14,496 nt of DNA, taken from Fimenecus sp051881455 (GTDB taxonomy: Bacteria; Bacillota; Clostridia; Oscillospirales; Acutalibacteraceae). Position numbers and translations under genes: made by a program. This document shows, piece after piece, positions 6,259-12,133 of this stretch (its first letter is position 1; each line of letters opens with the position of its first letter). Where the stretch lies: assembly GCA_051881455.1 (NCBI GenBank), contig JBJEPX010000019.1, positions 1-14,496 on the forward strand, given 5' to 3'. Below the pieces are notes generated by a model. It was not told the origin of the DNA and searched no databases. It saw only the letters and a list, made by a program, of their open reading frames with translations.

Positions 6259-7851
6259 ATGTATAAGCGTGTTGCCGTGTCATATTTTACACTGCTTCTT
6301 GTATTTTCCGCATTGATTGTTAATATTTTTCTAATCGGATTTAGGGTTCAGGCAAGTCCGTCGTCATATACCGCCAACAAAAAGAGCGTGGTTTTATCTC
6401 AATCGCGTGGAATGATATACGACTGCAATATGAAAAAGCTTGTAAATGCCGAAGAAAAATATATTACCGTTTGTCTGCCCACCCCGGAGGCTCTCAACGC
6501 CGTTTTGCCATATATATCGCAAGAAAGCCGCGAAAGTCTTTATGAGGATATGACAAACGGCAGGGCGAGTATTGTGAGTACTGAAAAAAATTTTGACCAA
6601 AGCGACATTAAAACGGTTTCCCAAGTTACGAGATATTCTGAAAAGCAACTTTGCGCGCACATAATCGGCCATCTTGATGAAAACGGGAAAGGCGCTATGG
6701 GACTTGAAAAGGCGTACGACAGTTATCTCGATATGCAGTCGGGACAGTTGAAGGCTCAATGGGATGTAGATGCGTTAGGTCACACTCTTTACGGCAACGG
6801 AATACAGATTGTGAACGAAAGTTATCTTTCCCCTGCCGGAATACAGCTTACGATAGACGCAGATATTCAAAGGATTGCAGAAGATGTTTTAAACGAATTC
6901 GGCATCGGTAAAGGTGCCGCGGTAGTAATGAATGCGGATACATCGGAAATTCTCGCAAGCGCTTCCTTTCCGAGCTTTAATCCGCTGAAATTGGAGGAGG
7001 CTTTGAACAATCCCGACTCCCCTTTTGTGAACCGTGCCGCCGCGCCGTACAGCGTAGGCTCGATTTTTAAGCCCTTTGTTGCCGCCGCCGCGCTTGAAAA
7101 CAACATAAGCCTTGATATTAACTGTTCGGGAATCATAAATGTAGGCGGCACCGTGTTCGGGTGCAGTAATTATACTGCTCACGGTGATGTGAATATGGAT
7201 ACTGCCATGCAAAAATCCTGCAACTCTTTTTTTATAGCCCTCGGTCAAAAGGTCGGGAGTGAAAACATAATAAATCTTTGCTCGTCTATGGGCTTTGGAA
7301 AAACCGCTGAGCTTGCCGATAATTATTACCTGAAATCGGGCAATCTGCCCTCTGCCGAAAGCATTACTTCCCCGCAGGCGCTTGCAAATCTCTCTTTCGG
7401 GCAGGGTGAGCTTACTGCAAGCCCCATACAGATGGCAGCCGCTTACTCCGCCTTTGCCAACGGCGGTATATACCGTCCGCCGACTCTTATGAAGGGAATT
7501 ATCAATGATAAATGCGAAGCAATTCAAAGGGTGCTTCTGCCCGAGGGGTGCAGAATTATGAGCAAAAGCACAGCAGCCGAAATTGATAAAATTCTTGAAA
7601 ATGTTGTAACAGACGGAAACGGCAACAAAGCATTTTCGGAATTTACGGACAATCACGGTAAAACCGCCACCGCCCAAAGCGGCTGGTTCGACGGTGAACG
7701 GGAAATAACCCACACATGGTTCTGCGGATATTTTCACCACAACGGAACAACATATGTTGCCGTAATTCTTAAAGAGGACGGCTCCTCGGGTGCTATGGAC
7801 TGCGCGCCAATATTTAAGGAAATGTCGGAACGAATTGCAGAGCTGATTTGA
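6259..7851 (+). CDS. Penicillin-binding transpeptidase (class B-like)
   Basis: The 530-residue protein has an N-terminal membrane anchor (about residues 8-29) and a C-terminal penicillin-binding transpeptidase domain. Visible motifs are SIFK (268-271, the SxxK active-site serine and lysine), SCN (320-322, SxN) and KTA (468-470) in place of the usual KTG. The RGMIYD segment (50-55) and GLEKAYD segment (148-154) are typical of the PBP2/FtsI dimerisation region. It is probably a shape, division or sporulation-type class B enzyme that cross-links peptidoglycan outside the membrane. At 530 residues it is on the short side for the class. Start choice: ATG 6259 preceded by GGTGAT inside a hairpin. 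No convincing terminator follows. A long antisense reading frame over it is considered a shadow. Confidence 0.88.
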   Translation: MYKRVAVSYFTLLLVFSALIVNIFLIGFRVQASPSSYTANKKSVVLSQSRGMIYDCNMKKLVNAEEKYITVCLPTPEALNAVLPYISQESRESLYEDMTNGRASIVSTEKNFDQSDIKTVSQVTRYSEKQLCAHIIGHLDENGKGAMGLEKAYDSYLDMQSGQLKAQWDVDALGHTLYGNGIQIVNESYLSPAGIQLTIDADIQRIAEDVLNEFGIGKGAAVVMNADTSEILASASFPSFNPLKLEEALNNPDSPFVNRAAAPYSVGSIFKPFVAAAALENNISLDINCSGIINVGGTVFGCSNYTAHGDVNMDTAMQKSCNSFFIALGQKVGSENIINLCSSMGFGKTAELADNYYLKSGNLPSAESITSPQALANLSFGQGELTASPIQMAAAYSAFANGGIYRPPTLMKGIINDKCEAIQRVLLPEGCRIMSKSTAAEIDKILENVVTDGNGNKAFSEFTDNHGKTATAQSGWFDGEREITHTWFCGYFHHNGTTYVAVILKEDGSSGAMDCAPIFKEMSERIAELI

Positions 7852-7880
7852 AAAACTATATGGGATGCTATAATTATTAA

Positions 7881-7926
7881 ATTGTCTGCCACCGGGACAC
7901 ATTGTTAAAAGGTGCGGGCAGTCAAA
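7881..7926. other. Imperfect hairpin downstream of transpeptidase gene
   Basis: TTGTCTGCC-ACC pairs imperfectly with GGT-GC-GGGCAGTCAA around a 17-base loop. There is no T-run on either side, so it does not look like an ordinary terminator. It may be a remnant structured element or an RNA-stabilising stem. Confidence 0.3.
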
Positions 7927-7944
7927 TCCATTAAAAATGGGTAT

Positions 7945-7972
7945 GAAAAAAGCACCTGCAATGCAAGTGCTT
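7945..7972 (-). terminator. Terminator of the zinc-ribbon mini-gene
   Basis: Read on the minus strand, AAGCACTTGC pairs with GCAGGTGCTT (one mismatch) and is followed by six T residues, 15 bp after the stop of the gene at 7988-8149. A closely similar unit recurs at 9045-9071. Confidence 0.75.
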
Positions 7973-7987
7973 GGATGAAAAAATCTA

Positions 7988-8149
7988 TTAGTTTATATTC
8001 ATTGTAAATCCACAATATTCACAGTGAAAATGGTATATAGTATACGGCACATCTTTTTTATCGAATTGTTCTTTTCCACATTCTGGGCAAGGAGAATATT
8101 TACCCTCATATAAATCAAGCATAAACTTATCATATTTATTTTTTTCCAT
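7988..8149 (-). CDS. Zinc-ribbon mini-protein, unknown function
   Basis: This 53-residue protein has two CxxC pairs, in CPECGKEQF and HCEYCGF, spaced about 20 residues apart, the pattern of a small zinc ribbon. The rest is charged. The ATG at 8149 was preferred to an in-frame one at 8173 because GGAGGG lies just before it and the upstream codons run into an intergenic repeat. Such proteins may act as nucleic-acid-binding or assembly factors, but nothing here shows which. It is the first of a minus-strand series of accessory genes separated by GGGGACGGTTCT repeats, and has its own terminator. Confidence 0.7.
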   Translation of the reverse strand: MEKNKYDKFMLDLYEGKYSPCPECGKEQFDKKDVPYTIYHFHCEYCGFTMNIN

Positions 8150-8167
8150 TTTTGTCCCTCCATTGGC

Positions 8168-8247
8168 GAACACAAGGGGACGGTTCTTTTGTGTTCCTAT
8201 CTCTTAATTCATCTTTTGTCAACACAGAAGAACCGTCCCGTTGTGTT
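8168..8247. repeat. GGGGACGGTTCT repeats R1 and R2, inverted pair
   Basis: R1 (8168-8196) is AACACAA, core GGGGACGGTTCT, TTTGTGTT. R2 (8221-8247) is the same unit in opposite orientation with a core of CGGGACGGTTCT. Each is an imperfect palindrome with stem ACACAA/TTGTGT. Together they form an inverted repeat with 25 of 27 positions matching around a 24-base spacer. They lie directly upstream of the zinc-ribbon mini-gene, so they may fall in its leader. Confidence 0.85.
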
Positions 8248-8263
8248 TTTGCAAAGTCAATTT

Positions 8264-8529
8264 TCAATCAGAGAACCGTCCCCTGATTGTCCCAGTTGAT
8301 ATTGTTTCTCTTCCTTCAGCATATATTTTTTGAGTTTGCTCATAGGAAAGTGTATTATATCCTTGTTTATATAATGAAGCAATTGGATCAACTATATTAA
8401 CCGCATCAATGGTCTGTCCAATTTTTATATTTTCAAAATCTTTCTATTATACAGTTTTTTGTCTAATGCAAATAAAATGGGAGTAGGTATGTTATCGGAA
8501 TTATTGTTGCTTGCTTTTGTATTTTAATC
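8264..8529 (-). pseudogene. Broken gene remnant, possibly secreted or lipoprotein-like
   Basis: A strong site AGGAGGGG (8541-8534, minus strand) precedes an ATT where a start codon is expected. A readable but frame-shifted segment follows: ASNNNSDNIPTPILFALDKK and, after a one-base shift near 8460, FENIKIGQTIDAV, then IASLYKQGYNTLSYEQTQ. The last codons run into repeat R3 and the stop (8264-8266) is supplied by the repeat. The product family is not recognised. The Asn/Ser-rich region before the IKIGQTIDAV segment resembles the start of mature Gram-positive lipoproteins, but no signal peptide remains. Confidence 0.55.
8265..8289 (-). repeat. GGGGACGGTTCT repeat R3
   Basis: R3 carries the CAATCA/TGATTG stem around the AGAACCGTCCCC core. 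It is the exact reverse complement, over all 25 bases, of R4 at 8963-8987, so the pair brackets 8290-8962 as perfect inverted repeats. Confidence 0.9.
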
Positions 8530-8567
8530 GTGACCCCTCCTCGTATAATATACTAACAAGACTAGCT

Positions 8568-8933
8568 TTAGTTTGCCTTTATAAATCCAAGATACTTTGA
8601 TCCTTTAAATGTTAGTTTTCCATAGTCATCATTTTGCAGTTCCGAATATTCTATTTCATTTGTACGCAATTCTATATTCTCTCCGCCTTCTAAATTAAAA
8701 GTTATATAATAAATCAGCAGTTTTCGTGTTCTGTATCCAATGCCAGCACTTCGTTTACTTCGGATATAATGTTCTTCAATACGTTTATCTATAACTGTCG
8801 CTTGGGTTACAATAAGAGGTGAATGCCTATTTTTCCACCATTGCCTAATTACAATGATAAGCGATAAACCTATTATAATACAAAACATTACGATAAACGA
8901 AATCATATAAAAATTTGCCGAAGATTCAAACAA
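8568..8933 (-). CDS. DUF2500-like small membrane protein
   Basis: The protein of about 121 residues has one N-terminal transmembrane helix (MISFIVMFCIIIGLSLIIVI region) followed by a basic stretch and a soluble domain. The pattern VTQATVIDKR, then YYITFNLEGGENIELRTNE, then LQNDDYGKLTFKGSKYLGF fits the DUF2500 family (E. coli YhhM type), whose function is unknown. The start is set at the TTG at 8933 because GGAGGT (8946-8941) sits eight bases before it. A TTG further upstream at 8948 overlaps that site, and an ATG at 8906 lacks one. The gene and the pseudogene behind it are bracketed by the perfect inverted repeats R3 and R4. Confidence 0.7.
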   Translation of the reverse strand: MFESSANFYMISFIVMFCIIIGLSLIIVIRQWWKNRHSPLIVTQATVIDKRIEEHYIRSKRSAGIGYRTRKLLIYYITFNLEGGENIELRTNEIEYSELQNDDYGKLTFKGSKYLGFIKAN

Positions 8934-8962
8934 TTTTCTTACCTCCAAAATTGAATTTACAC

Positions 8963-8987
8963 CAATCAGGGGACGGTTCTCTGATTG
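8963..8987 (+). repeat. GGGGACGGTTCT repeat R4
   Basis: The unit is CAATCA, GGGGACGGTTCT, CTGATTG, 15 bp upstream of the DUF2500 ribosome binding site. It is the exact inverted partner of R3. Confidence 0.9.
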
Positions 8988-8995
8988 TAATGTAG

Positions 8996-9015
8996 GGCGA
9001 GGGCTTGCTCTCGCC
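8996..9015. repeat. Second palindrome type, GGCGAG/CTCGCC
   Basis: GTAGGGCGAGGGCTTGCTC followed by TCGCC forms a 6-bp GGCGAG/CTCGCC stem. It resembles the short extragenic palindromes scattered in many Clostridia. It is unrelated in sequence to the GGGGACGGTTCT family. Confidence 0.5.
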
Positions 9016-9044
9016 GTTAGATTGCATATAATTTAATGAGCATG

Positions 9045-9071
9045 AAAAAAGCGCCTGCAAAAGCGGGTGCT
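9045..9071 (-). terminator. Terminator-like hairpin resembling 7945-7972
   Basis: On the minus strand AGCACCCGC and GCAGGCGCT pair with two mismatches around TTTT and are followed by six T residues. The plus-strand consensus GAAAAAAGCRCCTGCAA is shared with 7945-7972. It lies downstream of the fragment at 9220-9492, beyond repeats R5-R8. Confidence 0.55.
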
Positions 9072-9075
9072 CGTT

Positions 9076-9213
9076 GACAATCAGGGGACGGTTCTGTGTC
9101 TTTGCTTGCTTTTTTCAAGACAGAGAACCGTCCCCTTGTGTTCCCATTTTCGTCAATCAGAGAACCGTCCCCTGTGTCCCCGCTGTCTTTTCGTAAACCG
9201 TCCCCTGATTGTC
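9076..9213. repeat. Cluster of GGGGACGGTTCT repeats R5-R8
   Basis: Four units lie within 140 bp: R5 (core 9083-9094, plus), R6 (core 9124-9135, minus), R7 (core 9161-9172, minus) and R8 (degenerate AAACCGTCCCC, 9195-9205, minus). R5 and R7 combine one flank of the CAATCA type with one of the TGTGTC type, so their ends no longer pair with each other. R5 and R6 face one another as an inverted pair. Confidence 0.85.
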
Positions 9214-9219
9214 CTGATG

Positions 9220-9492
9220 TTACCACTCACTGGAAAGGTTCTGTTCACATTTGACTCCATAAGACGTTAAAATATCAACTATTTTCTTTCTTTTATTAGG
9301 TCTCATCCTAAATCTATAACGATATTTTTTTCCATTTTCAATATAACATAAAATGATATCCCATCTTTTAAACAAAACTGTTTTAGTAGGTAAATAATAC
9401 CATAACACTTGATTAAAGAAAACATCAGTAGTAAATATTCCTCTTGTTTTTATGCAGTCATCATTTAAATAAACACCAATCAGGGGACGGTT
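9220..9492 (-). pseudogene. 5'-truncated gene fragment joined to repeat R9
   Basis: An open frame of 90 codons begins inside R9 after a TAG in the repeat and ends at the TAA at 9220. The non-repeat part reads GVYLNDDCIKTRGIFTTDV, then FFNQVLWYYLPTKT, then a basic stretch KKYRYRFRMRPNKRKK. There is no credible start: the GTG at 9408 lacks a ribosome binding site and lies in the middle of protein-like sequence. The gene therefore seems to have lost its 5' end exactly at the repeat. It could be the C-terminal half of a small membrane-associated protein. No family is recognised. Confidence 0.5.
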
Positions 9493-9501
9493 CTATGATT
9501 G
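9477..9501 (+). repeat. GGGGACGGTTCT repeat R9
   Basis: CAATCA, GGGGACGGTTCT, ATGATTG. It ends three bases from the stop codon of the T5orf172 gene and begins the truncated fragment on its other side. It matches R10 at 24 of 25 positions and in the same orientation. Confidence 0.9.
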
Positions 9502-9503
9502 CG

Positions 9504-11063
9504 TTACTCCTCATCATCCAAATAATAGTCAGTATTATACGCCTCGTCCGTTGAAAGCGATTGCCGATATTCTTCAGCAATCATTGTTTTATTGAATTCC
9601 GCTGTACTGTCTATTTGTGAAACTAATTGTTCTAGTTCGTCCACTGTTGTATAGAAAAACTCTTTGCGCAAATTCACCTTATTGACACGCTTGTCAGACA
9701 ATGCATCGTGTAAGTTCTTTTCAAGGGCAACAGCGTCCTCGGAAAAAATAAAACTATGCACATCAAATTTGAAAGGGACACTGGCACTACCAAGTTCGTC
9801 AATACGTTCTTGCGGGTCTAAACGCCGTGTCATTCCAATTTTAAACATGTTATCTCCAAAGGAACCAAGATTGCTAATTATATATACATTACCTGCTTTA
9901 CCGTTTTGAAGGTTGGTAATTGTTTCCTTTTTAACTACAACATCCGCTAACTGTGCTTGTAATTCCACAATGCGAGATTGAAGTTTTTCCGCTTCATCTC
10001 TGGCGGCAGTTGTCATCTGCTCTTTTATGCGCTCTATTTCAGCCTTATACTTTGTTTCTTCAGCATCAATCTTTTTCTTTTCCTGCTCCAATGCACGGCG
10101 TTCTTCCGCTTCCTGCCGCATTTGTTCGCGTATTGCAAGTTGTTCCTGCCGCGCCTGTTCTTTTTTAACATAGTAGTTATATTCAATTTTTACGGCATTA
10201 ATAAACAGATATTCTATTTCTCCAATAAACTTTGTCAATGTAGAAACAATATTTTGGTTTCCCTGTCCTGCAATCGCAAGATACTTTCTCGTGACATCCT
10301 TGACCTGTTCAACAGCGTCATCAAGTTTTTCAAATTTTAATCCATAAAGGATATTTTGCAACTCTGCCCGCAACGCAATCACCATTAGTTGATAAATGGT
10401 CTGATTAGCTTTTGTGGTGTACCGTGCGGCATATAATATTAATAGCCGTTCAATCTGCTTTTCGTTTTCTCTGTATGCTTTTCGCAAATCCTTTACATCC
10501 ATATGATGTAATTTCAATATAACAGACGGTGATAATTCTTCAAGTGCATCAGAATCGGAAATCGAAAGAGCTGTGACATCAAAATTGGGATAATTCTCAA
10601 TACTGTATTCTATACTCTTATAGAGTTCACGTGTTTTATTAAGTTTGTTTGATGCTGTTTTTAACTTCTTTTCCTCTTTTTCTCGATTTTCAGTTAGTGT
10701 CGCAATTTCCTGCCGCAAGAGAGAAATTGTAATATTGTCTTGCTCGATTTCCTTTTGCATGGTATTAATTGCCGCTTGAGTTTGAGTATATTCTGTAAAC
10801 CCGAGTTCTTGTAACTTTTGCTTCAATTCTTGGTTTTCTTGTTGCAAAAGTAAAATGTTTTGTTTTAATTGTTCGTTTTCTTTTCCTTTGAAAACTCCAC
10901 CGAAAAGTGAGGTGCTTTTTTTCGGTTTTGTTGTATTCTGCTGATTGTACGCAGCCTGAGTCTGATTTGCAATGTTCTCTTCCGGGTTAAAGTGATAACC
11001 ACAGTTTACACAAATCTTGGTGCCATACATATGTGGATGACCGCATTTGGGACATTTATTCAT
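9504..11063 (-). CDS. Zinc-ribbon, coiled-coil, DUF4041/T5orf172 protein
   Basis: This 519-residue protein has an N-terminal zinc ribbon (C4, C7, C18, C21), a linker, a first coiled coil (about residues 62-150) and a DUF4041-like helical region (about 160-300). A second long coiled coil, rich in Glu, Lys and Gln (300-383), follows, and then a T5orf172/GIY-YIG-like domain (391-475) with NVYIISN, MFKIGMTRRLDP and the DVHSFIFSEDAVALEKNLHD segment. T5orf172-DUF4041 proteins are common in phages and mobile elements and are thought to be nuclease-like, but their role is unproven. ATG 11063 follows AAGGAG. The gene has its own promoter, repeat R10 in its leader and R9 three bases after its stop, so it is bracketed by direct repeats. 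An acidic tail ends the protein. Confidence 0.85.
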   Translation of the reverse strand: MNKCPKCGHPHMYGTKICVNCGYHFNPEENIANQTQAAYNQQNTTKPKKSTSLFGGVFKGKENEQLKQNILLLQQENQELKQKLQELGFTEYTQTQAAINTMQKEIEQDNITISLLRQEIATLTENREKEEKKLKTASNKLNKTRELYKSIEYSIENYPNFDVTALSISDSDALEELSPSVILKLHHMDVKDLRKAYRENEKQIERLLILYAARYTTKANQTIYQLMVIALRAELQNILYGLKFEKLDDAVEQVKDVTRKYLAIAGQGNQNIVSTLTKFIGEIEYLFINAVKIEYNYYVKKEQARQEQLAIREQMRQEAEERRALEQEKKKIDAEETKYKAEIERIKEQMTTAARDEAEKLQSRIVELQAQLADVVVKKETITNLQNGKAGNVYIISNLGSFGDNMFKIGMTRRLDPQERIDELGSASVPFKFDVHSFIFSEDAVALEKNLHDALSDKRVNKVNLRKEFFYTTVDELEQLVSQIDSTAEFNKTMIAEEYRQSLSTDEAYNTDYYLDDEE

Positions 11064-11098
11064 TTTCAGAACTCCTTAACAAAATACTCATATAATGA

Positions 11099-11123
11099 CA
11101 ATCAGAGGACGGTTCTATGATTG
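11099..11123 (+). repeat. GGGGACGGTTCT repeat R10 in the T5orf172 leader
   Basis: CAATCA, GAGGACGGTTCT, ATGATTG. It lies between the predicted promoter (11135-11163) and the ribosome binding site of the T5orf172 gene, so the transcript leader would carry it as a stem-loop. Confidence 0.85.
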
Positions 11124-11134
11124 ACTATATTTTT

Positions 11135-11163
11135 TGTATAATATAGTAATTTACACCCGTCAA
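11135..11163 (-). promoter_or_regulatory. Promoter of the T5orf172 gene
   Basis: Read on the minus strand: TTGACG (11163-11158), a 17-bp spacer and TATACA (11140-11135). Confidence 0.55.
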
Positions 11164-11282
11164 TCTGCTGATTTGCTTAATTAAAAGTCCGTATCTACTT
11201 TTACATTTTTATAATAGCATTTTGAATATGTTTTTTTCAATGTGAATATTCAACGATTATTTATGCGGTTATATAGTTATTT

Positions 11283-11411
11283 TTACATATCGTGATTGTG
11301 TCCAACACAGAAGAACCGTTTCCTTGTGTCATTGTACTCTGTTTCAAGTTGATTTTCAAGTAGTTCATGCTTTAAAAGTAACAAATCTCGTTCTTTGGGA
11401 GCGCCGTTCAT
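11283..11411 (-). pseudogene. 42-codon fragment running into repeat R11
   Basis: The frame reads MNGAPKERDLLLLKHELLEN, then QLETEYNDT, and then continues through R11 (RKRFFCVGHNHDM). The first 28 residues look like genuine protein, with a helical LLLLKHELLENQLE segment. The rest is translated repeat. Upstream in frame, codons PENKEH follow an ATG-TAA, so the original start may have been lost by mutation. The 3' end of the gene has been replaced by the repeat. The family is uncertain. Confidence 0.4.
11304..11330 (-). repeat. GGGGACGGTTCT repeat R11, degenerate
   Basis: AACACAGA, AGAACCGTTTCC, TTGTGTC. Minus orientation with the ACACA/TGTGT stem. Two core positions differ from the consensus. 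It is the last copy seen on the right. Confidence 0.8.
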
Positions 11412-11476
11412 ATGCTCTTTGTTTTCAGGTTACATATCCTCCCGCTCAAAAACCGCAAAATATATAAAGTTTGGTA

Positions 11477-11505
11477 TTGACTTTTTTTGAAAAAAACTAT
11501 ATAAT
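11477..11505 (+). promoter_or_regulatory. Promoter of the tRNA operon
   Basis: TTGACT (11477-11482), a 17-bp spacer rich in T and A, and a perfect TATAAT (11500-11505) lie 17 bp before the first tRNA. Confidence 0.85.
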
Positions 11506-11522
11506 GTTTTAGCAACCGTTAA

Positions 11523-11599
11523 GGGCCAATAGCTCAGTTGGTTAGAGCATCCGGCTCATAACCGGACGGTCCGGGGTTCGAGTCCCTGTTGGCCCACCA
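11523..11599 (+). tRNA. tRNA with CAT anticodon (Met, or Ile2)
   Basis: The gene folds as a full cloverleaf: acceptor GGGCCAA/TTGGCCC, D-arm with AGCTCAGTTGGTTAGAGC, anticodon stem TCCGG/CCGGA with loop CTCATAA (anticodon CAT), and T-arm GGGGTTCGAGTCCC. The discriminator is A and CCA is encoded. A CAT anticodon can belong to elongator Met or to tRNA-Ile modified by TilS. The sequence alone does not settle this. It lacks the unpaired first acceptor base of an initiator. Confidence 0.93.
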
Positions 11600-11618
11600 T
11601 TTTCGGTTGCACAATATA

Positions 11619-11694
11619 GGGGTATAGCTCAGTTGGTAGAGCAGCGGTCTCCAAAACCGCGTGCCGAGGGTTCAAGTCCTTCTGCCCCTGCCAA
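11619..11694 (+). tRNA. tRNA-Trp (CCA anticodon)
   Basis: Acceptor AGGGGTA/TGCCCCT, D-arm AGCTCAGTTGGTAGAGC, anticodon stem GCGGT/ACCGC with loop CTCCAAA (anticodon CCA), T-arm GAGGGTTCAAGTCCTTC, discriminator G and encoded CCA. It is 19 bp from the upstream tRNA and probably co-transcribed. Part of its 3' end is repeated at 11854-11882. Confidence 0.96.
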
Positions 11695-11732
11695 AAAGAA
11701 AAAGAGTCGTTTTACGGCTCTTTTTTCTTTTT
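11694..11732 (+). terminator. Terminator of the tRNA operon
   Basis: A-rich 5' arm with AAAGAGTCG, loop TTTTA, then CGGCTCTTT and a T-rich tail, starting right at the CCA end of tRNA-Trp. Confidence 0.85.
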
Positions 11733-11756
11733 CGTTTGTGCAAATGGTTCTGAAAA

Positions 11757-11832
11757 CGAGGCACGCGGAGCGTGTCGAAGGGTGCGGGTCTCCGGTGGAG
11801 ACCTCTAAACACCGCAGGTGTTTAGAAGCACC
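11757..11832. other. G+C-rich multi-hairpin element behind tRNA-Trp
   Basis: Hairpins lie in a row with three-base loops: GGCACGC/GCGTGTC (11760-11776, loop GGA), GGTCTCC/GGAGACC (11787-11803, loop GGT) and a 10-bp TCTAAACACC/GGTGTTTAGA stem (11804-11826, loop GCA). GGTGC (11781-11785) pairs with GCACC (11828-11832), closing a three-way junction around the last two. The design resembles the A+T-rich array at 162-346, but with different sequence. No protein-coding sense was found. Reading frames here are translated tRNA and hairpins. Confidence 0.7.
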
Positions 11833-11853
11833 GACCGAGCCGGCAGGCGAGAA

Positions 11854-11882
11854 CAAGTCCTTGAAGCCCCTGCCAAAGAAAA
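11854..11882 (+). repeat. Partial copy of the tRNA-Trp 3' end
   Basis: CAAGTCCTTGAAGCCCCTGC followed by CAAAGAAAA matches the tRNA-Trp T-arm/acceptor/CCA region and following A-rich bases at 11674-11703, apart from small indels near the T-stem. The copies are 180 bp apart. Duplicated tRNA 3' ends typically mark attachment sites of integrases, so this may be an old attL/attR pair. Confidence 0.6.
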
Positions 11883-11924
11883 GTCCGAAAAGCCTTGATT
11901 TTACAAGGGTTTCGGGCTTTTTTC
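11881..11924 (+). terminator. Terminator after the tRNA-Trp copy
   Basis: AAGTCCGAAA pairs with TTTCGGGCTT and CCTTG with CAAGG around ATTTTA (one unpaired base on one side, two on the other), followed by a T-run. Confidence 0.85.
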
Positions 11925-11929
11925 TTGCT

Positions 11930-12133
11930 TAAATTCATTATTTCAAAATTCGCATATTACCGTAAAATATCGCACATTTTCGAGTACTATGTGTCCCCCG
12001 ATATGTCCCCCGGAAAAAACCACGAGCTCTGTTGTAATAAGGTGTTTTGAAGTTTTGTTTAATTGAAAATATAGCGTTTTTTAGGGTGTTTTTTACCGCG
12101 TGCCGTAATTTGGATGTTTTTGACACTTGTTTT
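11930..12133. other. Non-coding stretch with doubled GTCCCCC motif
   Basis: No gene is supported here. The only notable item is ATGTGTCCCCCGATATGTCC then CCC (11988-12010), two near-identical TATGTSYCCCC-like units in tandem. The overlapping minus-strand frame has no ribosome binding site or recognisable family. The stretch may be debris of a lost integrated element, given the duplicated tRNA end beside it. Confidence 0.3.

Noticed and set aside
6889..7902. 337-codon minus-strand open frame
   Set aside because: It is antisense to the transpeptidase gene, whose SxxK and SxN motifs and length are convincing. The antisense protein has no recognisable domain and no ribosome binding site.
8168..9213. 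Possible CRISPR array
   Set aside because: Repeats occur in both orientations at irregular distances, with variable stems and genes between them. No cas gene is present.
9017..9270. Short open frames on both strands across repeats R5-R8
   Set aside because: They are made of repeat sequence, lack ribosome binding sites and show no protein-like composition.
11629..11932. Two overlapping open frames over tRNA-Trp and the hairpin element
   Set aside because: Their peptides are translated tRNA and palindromes, such as the EGLEPSARGFGDRCS type seen in false ORFs over tRNA genes.
11938..12126. Minus-strand 62-codon frame possibly an integrase tail
   Set aside because: There is no tyrosine recombinase motif and no start signal. 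The idea rests only on the neighbouring duplicated tRNA end, so no integrase is called.
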